Shown here: in pieces, positions 24,645-33,904 of the stretch
Layout: the number at the start of each line of letters is the position of its first letter
Position numbering within the stretch: position 1 is the first letter of the stretch
Assembly (NCBI GenBank): GCA_021813555.1
Contig: JAKAKG010000222.1
Span: forward strand, 1 to 60,472
DNA from: Acidobacteriota bacterium
GTDB taxonomy: Bacteria > Acidobacteriota > UBA4820 > DSQY01
Direction of reading: 5' to 3'
DNA: 60,472 nt
Notes under the pieces: model-generated
Databases searched by the model: none
What the model was told of the DNA's origin: nothing
What the model saw: the letters and a program-made list of their open reading frames with translations, nothing else
Position numbers and translations under genes: made by a program

Positions 24645-25589
24645 GTGCTGGACGTCTCACACAAGACGAGGACCCGCCGGACGGCGCGCGCCCAGGCGAT
24701 TCTGCGGGCCGACCCCGGGACGGTGGACCGCATCCGCCGCCGCGAGGTGCCCAAGGGCGACCCGCTGGAAGTGGCCAAGGTGGCGGCCGTGCAGGCGGCC
24801 AAGGAGACACCCCGCATCATCCCCTACTGCCACCCCCTGCCGGTGGATTTCGTGGGGGTGGAGTTCGAGCTGGGGGAAGCCACGGTCACGGTCACCACCA
24901 CGGTGACGGCCACCTACAAGACGGGCGTCGAGATGGAGGCCCTTACGGCCGCGAGCGTGGCGGCCCTGACCCTCTATGACATGCTCAAGATGTTCGACGA
25001 GGCCATGGTCATCGAGTCCGTCCGGCTCCTGGAGAAACGGGGCGGCAAGTCGGACTTCAGGGAGGCGTTTCCCGAGCCGCCCAGGGCCGCGGTCCTCGTC
25101 CTCTCCGATTCCTCCGCCGCGGGAACCAAGGGAGATCTCTCCGGCCGCCTCATCGTGGAGCGGCTCCAGGCGGTGGGCGTCGAGGTGGCGGACTACGCGA
25201 TTCTCCCCGACGAGCCGGACCAGATCTCCGCGGCCTTGCGGGCCTACGCCGACGTGCTGAAGCTGGACCTGGTGATCACCACGGGCGGCACGGGCCTCGG
25301 GCCCAGGGACAGGACGCCCGAGGCCATGGAGGGCATCATCGAGCGGGAGGTTCCCGGCATCGCTGAGGCCTTGCGCTCCCACGGCCTCGAACATACGCCT
25401 TACGCCATGCTGGGCCGCGGCCGGGCGGGGGTTCGCGGCGCGACGCTGATGGCCAACTTCCCGGGATCACCCTCCGCCGCAGGGGACGCCATGGACGCTG
25501 CGCTGCCGGCCCTCCTACACGCCCTTACCATGCTCAGGGGGGGCGGCCATCCCGAGGGCGACGCCCGTCGTCGGAAGGAGGCCCCGTGA
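24645..25589 (+). CDS. moaCB: MoaC-MoaB fusion (cPMP synthase and Mog-like domain)
   Basis: A 314-residue bifunctional protein. Residues 1-145 are MoaC: VSHKTRTRRTARAQ, IPYCHPLPVDFV, and KTGVEMEALTAASVAALTLYDM carry its active-site residues, converting the MoaA product to cyclic pyranopterin phosphate. Residues about 150-300 are MoaB/MogA: AVLVLSDSSAAGTKGDLSG and TTGGTGLGPRDRTPEAM, the adenylation domain. The start is GTG behind AGGAGG, three bases after the moaA stop. Joined MoaC and MoaB are known in some bacteria and couple early and late steps. Confidence 0.9.
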   Translation: MLDVSHKTRTRRTARAQAILRADPGTVDRIRRREVPKGDPLEVAKVAAVQAAKETPRIIPYCHPLPVDFVGVEFELGEATVTVTTTVTATYKTGVEMEALTAASVAALTLYDMLKMFDEAMVIESVRLLEKRGGKSDFREAFPEPPRAAVLVLSDSSAAGTKGDLSGRLIVERLQAVGVEVADYAILPDEPDQISAALRAYADVLKLDLVITTGGTGLGPRDRTPEAMEGIIEREVPGIAEALRSHGLEHTPYAMLGRGRAGVRGATLMANFPGSPSAAGDAMDAALPALLHALTMLRGGGHPEGDARRRKEAP

Positions 25590-26809
25590 TTCCTTTTTCC
25601 GAGGCCCTGGACGAGGTTCTGGCGCGGGTTGCGGCGATGGAGCGCGAGGACGTGGCCTTAGGTTCGGCCCTGGGGCGCTTTCTGGCGAGCAACGTGAAGG
25701 CCCTCTCCGCCATGCCCCGCTTCGACAACTCTTCCGTGGATGGTTTCGGCGTCCGGGTGTCCGACTTGGAAGGAGCCTCCAGCGAGCATCCCGTGCGCCT
25801 CCCCGTGGCGGGCACCGTGCCCGCCGGCAGTCTCTGGAACGGTTCTCTCCCCCCGCGGGCGGCCCTCAAACTCATGACCGGGGCTCCCGTGCCCCCGGAG
25901 GTGGAGGCCGTGGTCATGCGCGAGGACGTGGACGAGGCGAGCGGCGCCGCCGCCTTCCGCGGGCCGGCGGAGCACGGCCAGAACATCCGGCGCCGGGGCG
26001 GCGAGTACGGTGTTGGTGCTCTTCTTCTCCGGGAGGGCACCAAGCTCACTCCGCCCGCGGTGGCGGTCCTGGCCTCCCAGGGCATGGCGCGGGTTTCCGT
26101 GCACGGCCGGCCCCGGGTGCAGCTGGTGGTGACGGGCAGCGAACTCGCCCTCCAGGGCGGGCTCGCGGCCGCGCAGATCTACGATTCCAATGGCTGGGGC
26201 CTGGAGGCCGCCATACGTTGCCTCGGCATCGAGGACGTCCGCGTGACGACGTGCCGGGACGACCCCGGCGAAGTCCGTTCGGCCCTCGCGGCGGCCATTG
26301 AGGAAGGGGACGTGGTGATCACCTCCGGAGGTGTCTCCGTGGGCGATTTCGATTTCGTACCTTCGGCCTTCGAATCCCTCGGCGGCCGCCGACGCTTCTG
26401 GCGCGTCGCCATCAAACCCGGCAAGCCCAACTACTTCGGCGAGTGGGAGGGCGCATCGGGACGCCGGACCTTCCTCTTCGGCCTGCCGGGCAACCCCGTG
26501 GGCGCCCTGCTGTCCTTCGAGCGCCTCGTGCGCCCCGCCCTCCTCAAGCTCATGGGAGCACGCGAACTCCGGCCCGCCGCCCTTCAAGCCCGCCTTACGC
26601 AGGCCATCCACAAGGCCGGAGGGCGCCTGGAGTTCGTCCGGGGCATCCTGGCCAACACCGCGGAGGGGGCTGAGGTAGAGCCCATCGCGGCACGGGAATC
26701 GCACATGCTGGTGGGCCTGGCCTCCGCCAACTGCCTCATCGCCTTTCCGCGGGACGCCACGCGCCTTGAGGCGGGAAGCCTCGTGGACGTGGAGCTTCTG
26801 GCATGGTGA
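25586..26809 (+). CDS. moeA: Molybdopterin molybdenumtransferase MoeA
   Basis: A 407-residue enzyme inserting molybdate into adenylated molybdopterin. The N-terminal region has FDNSSVDGFGVR, matching the conserved F.nSamDGyA motif, and AGTVPAG, LMTGAPVP and GQNIRRRGGEY. The MoCF-binding domain has VVTGSEL, YDSNGWGL and TSGGVSVGDFDFV. GLPGNPVGALLSFERLVRPAL is the C-terminal signature. The GTG start overlaps the moaCB stop. Confidence 0.92.
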   Translation: MIPFSEALDEVLARVAAMEREDVALGSALGRFLASNVKALSAMPRFDNSSVDGFGVRVSDLEGASSEHPVRLPVAGTVPAGSLWNGSLPPRAALKLMTGAPVPPEVEAVVMREDVDEASGAAAFRGPAEHGQNIRRRGGEYGVGALLLREGTKLTPPAVAVLASQGMARVSVHGRPRVQLVVTGSELALQGGLAAAQIYDSNGWGLEAAIRCLGIEDVRVTTCRDDPGEVRSALAAAIEEGDVVITSGGVSVGDFDFVPSAFESLGGRRRFWRVAIKPGKPNYFGEWEGASGRRTFLFGLPGNPVGALLSFERLVRPALLKLMGARELRPAALQARLTQAIHKAGGRLEFVRGILANTAEGAEVEPIAARESHMLVGLASANCLIAFPRDATRLEAGSLVDVELLAW

Positions 26810-26826
26810 TCTGAAGGGAGAGCGTC

Positions 26827-27282
26827 ATGGAGACGACAACGGGAACACTGGTGGCCGTTTCGGCCAGCGAGACCAAGGGCGTGAGGAAGCACAACCTGGA
26901 ACGCGCCCTGCTCAAGGCCGGCTGGGGAATCGAAGGGGACGCGCATGCCGGAGAGTGGCACCGCCAGATAAGCCTGCTTGCCCAGGAGAGCATCGACAAG
27001 ATGCGGGCCCTCGGCCTGGATGTATCCTCGGGTGACTTCGCCGAAAACCTCACCACGCTGGGCATCGACGTCCCCCACCTTCACATCGGCGACCGCCTCC
27101 GCGTGGGCGAGGCCGAGCTCGAGGTGACCCAGATCGGCAAGGAGTGCCACACGCGCTGCGCCATCTACCAGCAGGCGGGCGACTGCGTCATGCCCAAAGA
27201 AGGGGTCTTCGCCCGCGTGCTCAAGGGCGGCACCGTCCGCCCCGGCGACGCCGTCGTTCACCAGCCGGAGTGTGCGAACTAA
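26827..27282 (+). CDS. MOSC domain protein (second of two)
   Basis: A 151-residue MOSC domain protein, closer to the MogA-associated type. GVRKHNLERALLKAGWGIEGDAHAGEWHRQISLLAQESI and SGDFAENLTTLGIDV hold the core signature. The family's cysteine lies in GKECHTRCAIYQQAGDCVMPKEGVF. It closes the Moco operon 17 bases after moeA. Two different MOSC proteins bracket the operon, suggesting different sulfur or cofactor-transfer duties. Confidence 0.85.
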   Translation: METTTGTLVAVSASETKGVRKHNLERALLKAGWGIEGDAHAGEWHRQISLLAQESIDKMRALGLDVSSGDFAENLTTLGIDVPHLHIGDRLRVGEAELEVTQIGKECHTRCAIYQQAGDCVMPKEGVFARVLKGGTVRPGDAVVHQPECAN

Positions 27283-27331
27283 CAGTCCGCTTTCTCGGCT
27301 TCCCTCGCCCATAACCATGGTGCGAAACGGG

Positions 27332-27349
27332 CGCGCCTCCTGAGGCGCG
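27332..27349 (+). terminator. Hairpin after the Moco operon
   Basis: CGCGCCTC-CT-GAGGCGCG is a perfect 8-bp inverted repeat 49 bases after the last stop codon. No T run follows, so it may be only a processing or attenuating structure. Confidence 0.35.
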
Positions 27350-27471
27350 GCGCTCGCGCCCTCCCTCCGCGGCCGGTCGGCATGTCCGGCGCGCCGAAAA
27401 ACTTTCGGGGCCGCCGGGCGTATGAAGGTTCATGAGGCGGCTGAGCCGCCGGGACGAAGGAGAGTAAGACC

Positions 27472-28578
27472 ATGAAGAAGCTGTTTCGGATGCTTTTGAT
27501 CCTGGCGGTGGTGGGCGTGGCGGCGGTGGCCATGTATGCGTGGGTTCGCGGGCGCGGAAAGAACGACAAGGCCGTCACCCTCGTGGAAGTTCAAATGGGC
27601 TCCATCACGGACAAAGCCCTGGCCGTGGGCCAGATCGAGCCGAGGCAGAAGTTTCAGGTGAAATCCAAGGTCTCGGGCCTGGTGAAGACGTGCGTTGTCC
27701 AGGTGGGCGACACGGTGAAGCCCGGCGATCCCCTCTTCGAAATCCAGCCCGACCCTACGCCGCAGGACCTCATTGATGTGGACCGGAACGTGGAGTCGAG
27801 CCGGGCCTCCTTCGACCGCGCCAAAGCCGACTACGACCGCTACAAGCAGCTCTACGCCGAGAGCGTCGTGGCCAAAGGAGACCTGGACGCCAAACGCGAG
27901 CAGTTCGAGCTGGCGCAGGTGGCCTACCAGCGGGCCAGGGAGAACCGCGAGCTCACCATCAAGGGCCGCGTCTCCGGCGGCGGCGCTTCCATGGAGACCA
28001 TCATCCGCGCGCCGGCGGCGGGGACCATCCTCACACGCGCCGTGAACCCCGGCGACCCCATCGTGCCCCTGACCTCCTTTCAGCCCGGAACGGAAATGGC
28101 CACCATCGCGGACATGCGGGATCTCATCTTCAAGGGGACCGTGGACGAGATCGACGTGGGCAAGATGAAGGTGGGCCTCCCCGTGCGCATCAAGGTTGGG
28201 GCCCTGCCCACCGACGTGGTGACGGGCAAGGTTTCCCGCATCGCGCCCCAGGCGCAGAAGAAGGAGGGCTCGACCCTCTTCGACGTGGAGATCGAGCTCG
28301 ATCCCAACGCCGCCGTCACGCTACGGGCGGGCTACTCGGCCAACGCCGACGTGGTGATCCGGGAGAAGAAGGACATCCTCACCATTCCCGAACGGCTGGT
28401 CCTCTTCGAAGACGGCGGCAAGAAGTCCTTCGTGGAGGTTCCCGGTAATAAACCCGAGGACGAGCCCAAGAAGGTGGAGATCAAGACGGGCCTCTCCGAC
28501 GGCTTGAACATCGAAGTGGTCTCGGGTTTGAAGGCGGGTGACAAGGTCGTGCAGCGGCCGCCGAAGGAAATAGCGTGA
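27472..28578 (+). CDS. MacA-like periplasmic adaptor (module 1)
   Basis: A 368-residue membrane-fusion protein linking an inner-membrane exporter to an outer-membrane channel. It has an N-terminal membrane segment (about residues 6-23), a lipoyl half-motif QFKVKSKVSGLVKTCVVQVGDTVKPGDPLFEIQPDPTP, a coiled-coil hairpin (about 100-165), and the returning half IRAPAAGTILTRAVNPGDPIVP. The beta-barrel and membrane-proximal domains complete it. GGAGAGTAAG precedes the ATG. It is strongly similar to the adaptor at 31430, and each is followed by two permease genes. Confidence 0.85.
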   Translation: MKKLFRMLLILAVVGVAAVAMYAWVRGRGKNDKAVTLVEVQMGSITDKALAVGQIEPRQKFQVKSKVSGLVKTCVVQVGDTVKPGDPLFEIQPDPTPQDLIDVDRNVESSRASFDRAKADYDRYKQLYAESVVAKGDLDAKREQFELAQVAYQRARENRELTIKGRVSGGGASMETIIRAPAAGTILTRAVNPGDPIVPLTSFQPGTEMATIADMRDLIFKGTVDEIDVGKMKVGLPVRIKVGALPTDVVTGKVSRIAPQAQKKEGSTLFDVEIELDPNAAVTLRAGYSANADVVIREKKDILTIPERLVLFEDGGKKSFVEVPGNKPEDEPKKVEIKTGLSDGLNIEVVSGLKAGDKVVQRPPKEIA

Positions 28579-28680
28579 GGACGGGGAGCAGGGAGCTGGT
28601 AGCAGGGAGCAGGAGGCAAGAATTGGCGAGCGCTATTCCCTACGGCTCCCGGCTCCCGTTCTCCCCGCTTCCGCCTGTGT
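28579..28680. repeat. Facing heptamer arms GGGAGCA / GGCTCCC
   Basis: GGGAGC(A/T) units follow the adaptor stop codon. GGCTCCC/GTTCTCC units stand just before the permease start. The two arms are complementary and could pair across about 35 bases. Confidence 0.7.
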
Positions 28681-28689
28681 GAGGATTCC

Positions 28690-29919
28690 ATGCTCGCGAT
28701 CGTAGACGTCGGACGCCAGCTTTTCCGGGACCTGCGCAGCCAGAAGCTCAGGACCTTCCTGACGGTCTTCGGGATCGTCTGGGGAACGGTGGCCGTGAGC
28801 CTGCTGCTCGCCTTCGGCCAAGGCCTGCACAAGCAGCTCATCAAGAGCGTCGCCGGCCTGGGCGACCGAATCGTCATCGCCTTCCCGGCCCGAACGTCTC
28901 TCCCTTACGAGGGGCTGGGCAAGGGCCGGCCGATCATCGTCCACGAAGAAGACATCCAGGCCGTGGCCCAGGAGGCCTCGGGGCTGGATGCCATCTCGAG
29001 CGAATACACCGGCAGCTTCAAGGTACACCAGGGTGACAAGACCATGGCGGTGGACGTTTCGGGGGTCTTTCCCATCTTCGGCTCCATGCGCAACCTCATT
29101 CCCCAAGAGGGCGGCCGCTTCATCGACGACGTGGATATCGAAGCCCGGCGCCGCGTGGCCTTCCTCGGCGACCAGTTCGCCAAGGATCTCTTCGGCAAGG
29201 AAGATCCCGTCGGCAAGGTCTTCATCGCCCAAGGGTCTCCCTTCCTCGTGGTGGGCGTGCTCAAGGAGAAGGACCAGGACAGCAGCTACAGCGGGCGCGA
29301 CAAGGACAAGATGTTCATCCCGGCCACCACCTTCAAGGCCGTCACCGGACAGAAATACTTGGACCTCTTTATCTACAAGGCCACCACGCCCGAGGGCAAC
29401 AAGGCCCTGACCAAGGACGTGAACAGGATCCTGGGCCGGCGCCTCCATTACGATCCTAGCGACACGGAAGCCTTGAAGGTCTGGGACACGACGGACATGT
29501 TCTCCTTCATGGACGCCTTCATGCTTGGCTTCCAGCTCTTTCTCGGCATCATCGGATGCCTGACCCTCGTGGTGGGCGGTATCGGGGTTTCCAACATCAT
29601 GAACGTGGTGGTGGAGGAGCGGACGCGGGAAATCGGCATCAAGATGGCCCTAGGCGCCAAGAGCGGGTCCATCCTGAAGCAGTTCATCATGGAGACCATG
29701 GTCCTCACGGGCAGCGGGGGACTCCTGGGCCTGCTCCTGTCCGTGGCGATCTGCGCCGCGTTCCCCAGCAGCCTCGTGGAGTACGTAGGTCTACCCGTCG
29801 TGTCGCCATCGGTCGCGGCGTTGACCGCGTCCGCCCTGGGGCTGGTGGGCCTCCTGGCCGGCTATTTCCCCGCCAGGGACGCCAGCAGGCTCGACCCCGT
29901 CGTCGCGATGAAGCTATGA
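28690..29919 (+). CDS. MacB-like ABC permease, type 1 (module 1)
   Basis: A 409-residue FtsX/MacB-type permease without an ATPase domain. One N-terminal helix lies within LRTFLTVFGIVWGTVAVSLLLAFGQGL. A large periplasmic domain follows (about 45-275). The last three helices contain VVGGIGVSNIMNVVVEERTREIGIKMALGA, the FtsX family signature, and end with AGYFPARDASRLDPVVAMKL. It pairs with the type 1 permease at 32667 and likely forms a mechanotransmission exporter with the ATPase at 35509. Confidence 0.85.
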   Translation: MLAIVDVGRQLFRDLRSQKLRTFLTVFGIVWGTVAVSLLLAFGQGLHKQLIKSVAGLGDRIVIAFPARTSLPYEGLGKGRPIIVHEEDIQAVAQEASGLDAISSEYTGSFKVHQGDKTMAVDVSGVFPIFGSMRNLIPQEGGRFIDDVDIEARRRVAFLGDQFAKDLFGKEDPVGKVFIAQGSPFLVVGVLKEKDQDSSYSGRDKDKMFIPATTFKAVTGQKYLDLFIYKATTPEGNKALTKDVNRILGRRLHYDPSDTEALKVWDTTDMFSFMDAFMLGFQLFLGIIGCLTLVVGGIGVSNIMNVVVEERTREIGIKMALGAKSGSILKQFIMETMVLTGSGGLLGLLLSVAICAAFPSSLVEYVGLPVVSPSVAALTASALGLVGLLAGYFPARDASRLDPVVAMKL

Positions 29920-30018
29920 AACCGGGAGCGGGGAGCGGGGAGCAGGGAGCGGAGAAATAGATGCGCAAGGAATTCCTTTCGGCTACCTGCTCCCGTTCTA
30001 CCGGCTCCCGCCGGAGGC
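29920..30018. repeat. Facing heptamer arms GGGAGCG / GCTCCCG
   Basis: Four GGGAGCG/GGGAGCA units follow the stop codon, and CTGCTCCCG...GGCTCCCG comes before the next start. The arrangement is the same as in the preceding spacer. Confidence 0.7.
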
Positions 30019-30022
30019 CCCC

Positions 30023-31273
30023 ATGCGCATGAAACTGATCTTCCAGCTTTTCATCAGGGCTTCCCAGCTTCAGAAGAAGCGGGCCGTCCTCACGGTGGCG
30101 GCCATCGCGTGGGGCACGGTGGCCATCCTCCTCCTGCTGTCCTTCGGCGAAGGATTGAAGAATCAGATGATGCGGGGCCGCAGAGGCATGGGCGAGAACC
30201 TGGCCGTGATCTGGCCCGGTGAGACGTCCATGGCCTGGAAAGGCCTGCCCGCGGGGCGCCCCGTCCGCCCCATCGCGGACGACGTGGACTACCTGCGCAA
30301 GAAGCTTCCGGACCTGGAGGCCGTCCTGGGCGAGATCCACAACTGGGGCGTCGTCATGACCAACGGGCGCACGACCATCACGGGCCATCTCATCGGCACG
30401 AACTGGATTTACGGCGAGGTGCGGAACCACATCCCCCAGCCCGGCGGCCGCTTTTTCAATCCCCTGGACGAGGCGGAGAAAACGCGCGTCATCTTCCTGG
30501 GTGACAAGCTCTCGGAGAAGCTCTACGGGAAGGAGAACCCCGTGGGCAAGACCCTCCTGGTGGACAGCTCTCCCTATCTCGTCATCGGCGTCATGAAGCC
30601 CAAGCTTCAGATGGGCAACTACGCGGGCATGGAGAACGACCACGCCGTGATCCCCATCACGACCTACGTGGGCCAGTACAGCCAACAGCGCCTCAACAAT
30701 CTCGTCCTCAAGGTCAAAAACCCCAAGGACATGCCCCGGGCCCTCAAGGAATTCAAGGAGGCCCTGGGGACGAAATACCGGTTCAACCCCGAGGACCCGA
30801 AAGTTTTCGGCATCTGGGACACGGTGAAGAACTCCATGACCATGAACAACATCATGGTCGGCCTCCAGCTCTTCCTGGGTATCATCGGTGCCCTGACCCT
30901 CCTCATCGGCGGCATCGGCGTGGCCAACATCATGTACGCCGTGGTCAAGGAGAAAACCAGGGAAATCGGCATTCAGATGGCCATGGGGGCCCGGTCTTCA
31001 TGGATTACGGGACCCTTCGTTCTCCAGGGACTGTTGTACACATTGCTGGGCGGGGTTCTGGGCCTGGTCATCTCGGTGGTCATCGTGACCCTCCTGTCCC
31101 TGGTGCCCACCGAGGGCAACCAGGCTCTGGAGCTCATGGGCAAGCCCGCCCTCTCCTGGCAAATCGGCTTCGCTACGGCGGCCATCCTCGGGCTCATCGG
31201 GATCCTCGCCGGCTACTTCCCGGCGCGGCGGGCCGCGGCCGTGGATCCGGCCGAAACCTTGAGGTACGAGTAG
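30023..31273 (+). CDS. MacB-like ABC permease, type 2 (module 1)
   Basis: A 416-residue FtsX/MacB-type permease without an ATPase domain. The N-terminus MRMKLIFQLFIRASQLQKKRAVLTV and the end PARRAAAVDPAETLRYE match the type 2 permease at 34006 rather than the neighbour at 28690. The family signature is IGGIGVANIMYAVVKEKTREIGIQMAMGAR. The periplasmic part spans about residues 45-275. A type 1-type 2 pair in each module suggests a heterodimeric membrane domain. Confidence 0.85.
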   Translation: MRMKLIFQLFIRASQLQKKRAVLTVAAIAWGTVAILLLLSFGEGLKNQMMRGRRGMGENLAVIWPGETSMAWKGLPAGRPVRPIADDVDYLRKKLPDLEAVLGEIHNWGVVMTNGRTTITGHLIGTNWIYGEVRNHIPQPGGRFFNPLDEAEKTRVIFLGDKLSEKLYGKENPVGKTLLVDSSPYLVIGVMKPKLQMGNYAGMENDHAVIPITTYVGQYSQQRLNNLVLKVKNPKDMPRALKEFKEALGTKYRFNPEDPKVFGIWDTVKNSMTMNNIMVGLQLFLGIIGALTLLIGGIGVANIMYAVVKEKTREIGIQMAMGARSSWITGPFVLQGLLYTLLGGVLGLVISVVIVTLLSLVPTEGNQALELMGKPALSWQIGFATAAILGLIGILAGYFPARRAAAVDPAETLRYE

Positions 31274-31368
31274 GGCGGTGATTGGCGATGAGCTGAAAGC
31301 TGATCACTTTTGGCTGTTGGCTGTGGGTTGAGGGACGGTAGACAAAAAGGACCACGAACCGTCTGTAG

Positions 31369-31374
31369 TATAAA
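31369..31374 (+). promoter_or_regulatory. Possible -10 element ahead of module 2
   Basis: TATAAA in an AT-rich stretch (GTAGTATAAAATGG) lies about 55 bases before the second adaptor gene; no good -35 is seen. If active, it would start a second transcript for module 2 and the ATPase. Confidence 0.3.
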
Positions 31375-31429
31375 ATGGTCACCGGCGCCCCCTCCGCCTG
31401 AATCAAGGCGGCCAGGGGCTTAGAGGCTT

Positions 31430-32551
31430 ATGGGGGGTTCTGTGAATCGGACAATAAAAATCGGGATATTCGCCGTCGCCGTGTGCGGCGCCGCCGCAGG
31501 GATTTACGCCCTTCTCGCCAACAGCAAAAAGGGCGAGGGTGGCCCTAAGGCGGTTGAGGTGAAGCTGGGGTCCATCACCGACAAGGCCCAGGCCGTGGGC
31601 GACATCGAACCCAAGCAGCGGTTCTCGGTGAAATCCAAAATCCCTGGCATCGTGAAGAACTGCTTCGTGGAGGTTGGCGACCAGGTCAAGACCGGAGACC
31701 CGCTCTTCGAGATCGGCCCCGATCCCACCCCTTCCGAGCGCACGGGTGTGGACAGGGCCACCGACCGCGCCCAAGCTTCCTACAATCGGTCCAAGGCCAA
31801 GTACGAGCGATACAAAGGGCTCCAGACCAGCGGCATCATCTCCAAGCAGGACTACGAGGACACCAAGGAGGAGTACGAGCTCGCCAAGGTGGCCCTCGCC
31901 GAGGCGCAAGAGAACCGCGACATCGCCCTCAAGGGGCGGATCGAGACGGGCAGCGCCAAAGTGGAGTCGATCATCCGGGCTCCCGCCGACGGAACCGTCC
32001 TCACGCGCGCCGTCAACCCCGGTGACCCCATCGTTCCCCTCACCTCCTTCCAGCCCGGAACGGAGCTGGCGGCCGTGGCCGACATGCGCGAGCTCCTCTT
32101 CCGCGGTACGGTGGACGAGATCGACGTGGGGCGTCTCGCCATGGGCCTCCCGGCGCGCATCAAGGTGGGGGCCATCGCCTCAGGCGAGGTGACGGGAAAG
32201 CTCACGCGCATCGCGCCCCAATCGCGGGTGAAGGACGGGGCCACCGTGTTCGACGTGGAGATCACCCTCGATCCAGGCCAGAAGGCCGCCCTCAGAGCAG
32301 GTTACTCCTGCAATGCAGCCATCATCATCCAGGAGAAGAAAGGCGTTCTCCTCATTCCCGAACGAGTCGTCTCCTACGAGAAGGCGAAGGAGAAAGCCTC
32401 CGTGGAAGTCCCCGGACCCGACGCGGACGGACCACCCAGGAAGGTGAACATCACCGTGGGCATCTCCGACGGGCTCGACGTCGAAATCCTGTCCGGTCTC
32501 AAGGCTGGAGACAAGGTGCTTGAGAAGGTAGCGAAGGAGAGCAAGGGCTAG
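31430..32551 (+). CDS. MacA-like periplasmic adaptor (module 2)
   Basis: A 373-residue membrane-fusion protein, a clear relative of the adaptor at 27472. Shared segments include the lipoyl half RFSVKSKIPGIVKNCFVEVGDQVKTGDPLFEIGPDPTP and the return IRAPADGTVLTRAVNPGDPIVPLTSFQPGTELA, nearly identical in both. This points to a fairly recent module duplication. The N-terminal helix is about residues 9-27. The ATG at 31430 is used; a GTG at 31442 behind GGGGGG is an alternative start. Confidence 0.85.
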   Translation: MGGSVNRTIKIGIFAVAVCGAAAGIYALLANSKKGEGGPKAVEVKLGSITDKAQAVGDIEPKQRFSVKSKIPGIVKNCFVEVGDQVKTGDPLFEIGPDPTPSERTGVDRATDRAQASYNRSKAKYERYKGLQTSGIISKQDYEDTKEEYELAKVALAEAQENRDIALKGRIETGSAKVESIIRAPADGTVLTRAVNPGDPIVPLTSFQPGTELAAVADMRELLFRGTVDEIDVGRLAMGLPARIKVGAIASGEVTGKLTRIAPQSRVKDGATVFDVEITLDPGQKAALRAGYSCNAAIIIQEKKGVLLIPERVVSYEKAKEKASVEVPGPDADGPPRKVNITVGISDGLDVEILSGLKAGDKVLEKVAKESKG

Positions 32552-32552
32552 C

Positions 32553-32660
32553 GAAGCGCGAGACGCAAGGGGCGAAACGCGAGACGCGAGATGGCTTCGC
32601 CGGTTTGATGGTGTCCCGCTCAATCGCTTGATCGCTCAAACGCTTAATAGCCCATACGAG
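32553..32660. repeat. GAGACGC and CGCTCAA-type heptamer arrays
   Basis: GCGAGACGCAAGGGGCGAAACGC... follows the stop codon. CAATCGCTTGATCGCTCAAACGCTTAA stands before the next gene, with CGCTCAA/CGCTTGA/CGCTTAA units. Confidence 0.6.
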
Positions 32661-32666
32661 GACTTC

Positions 32667-33902
32667 ATGCTCGCTCTCAAGATAGCCATCCAGCAGCTTC
32701 TCGTGGACGTGCGCAGCCAGCGGCTGCGGACGCTCCTCACGGTGCTGGGCATCACATGGGGGACGGTGGCCCTGGGCTTGCTTCTGGCTTTCGGCCGGGG
32801 CCTCCATCAGAACATGAGGTCCCAGCTGGCGCGGGCCGGCGAGAACGTCGTCTTCGCCTGGACGGGCAGCACCTACAAATCCTGGGAGGGCTTCAAAAAG
32901 GGCCGGCCGCTCCAGCTTACGGACGAGGACCTGGAGGCGGTCAGGAATCAAGCCGTCAACCTGGGTGCCATATCCACGGGCCAGCACTGGAACATGATGG
33001 CGACCTGCGGCACCCAGTCCATCGAGTCGGATGTCACCGGCGTGACGGCGCCTGACTATTTCGCCATCCGCCGCCTGCCCATCCTTCCCGGCGGCCGGGC
33101 CCTCGTCCCCAGGGATATCGAGGAGAGCCGGCGCGTGGCCTTCGTGGGGTACCGCATCGCCGAGCAGCTCACGGGGGATAAGAACCCGGTGGGCAAGGAG
33201 ATCCTCCTTCAGAACTTCTCCTTCATCATCGTGGGAGTCCTTGACCCCGAGGACCAGCCCGGGGGCGACGAAGGATGGGACTCGGACGCCGTGGTCATCC
33301 CCATCACCACCTTCCGGTCTCTCACGGGCCAGCAAAAATTCAGGTTTTTCCTGTTCAAGCCGGCCGATCCCACCCGGAACAAGGAGACCGTTGAGAGCGT
33401 CCGTGGCGTGTTGGCGCGGCGTCTCCAGTTCGATCCAACCGACAAGGGGGCCCTCGACTTCGACGACTTCACGGAGTTCGGGCGCTCCGCCGACGCGTTC
33501 ATGACCGCCATCGCGCTCCTGCTCGGGGTTTCGGGGCTGCTTACCCTGGTGGCCGGCGGGGTAGGCGTCTCCAACATCATGAGGGTCACCGTGGAGGAGC
33601 GCACCCACGAGATCGGCATCAAGATGGCCCTGGGCGCGAGGAGCGGCCTCATCCTCTCCTCGTTCCTCCTGGAAACCATCATCCTCACGGCGGCGGGGGG
33701 CCTCATCGGCCTGCTGGCCGCCTACGGGACCATTGGAGTCTTTCCCCGGTTCGACCTCAAGCAATACGTGGGCACGCCGAACCTGTCCCTGGGGTACTAC
33801 CTGCTCATCGTGACCCTCTTAGGGCTGGTGGGTCTTGCGGCGGGGTACGGGCCCGCCAAACGCGCCAGCAGGATGGACCCCGTTTTCGCCATGAAGCTTT
33901 GA
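32667..33902 (+). CDS. MacB-like ABC permease, type 1 (module 2)
   Basis: A 411-residue FtsX-type permease matching the type 1 protein of module 1: VRSQRLRTLLTVLGITWGTVALGLLLAFGRGLH corresponds to its first helix region. Near the end are VAGGVGVSNIMRVTVEERTHEIGIKMALGARSGLIL and AGYGPAKRASRMDPVFAMKL. The start at 32667 is chosen because the homologous N-terminus begins there; an in-frame codon at 32628 would add a tail encoded by repeat sequence. Confidence 0.83.
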   Translation: MLALKIAIQQLLVDVRSQRLRTLLTVLGITWGTVALGLLLAFGRGLHQNMRSQLARAGENVVFAWTGSTYKSWEGFKKGRPLQLTDEDLEAVRNQAVNLGAISTGQHWNMMATCGTQSIESDVTGVTAPDYFAIRRLPILPGGRALVPRDIEESRRVAFVGYRIAEQLTGDKNPVGKEILLQNFSFIIVGVLDPEDQPGGDEGWDSDAVVIPITTFRSLTGQQKFRFFLFKPADPTRNKETVESVRGVLARRLQFDPTDKGALDFDDFTEFGRSADAFMTAIALLLGVSGLLTLVAGGVGVSNIMRVTVEERTHEIGIKMALGARSGLILSSFLLETIILTAAGGLIGLLAAYGTIGVFPRFDLKQYVGTPNLSLGYYLLIVTLLGLVGLAAGYGPAKRASRMDPVFAMKL

Positions 33903-33904
33903 AG

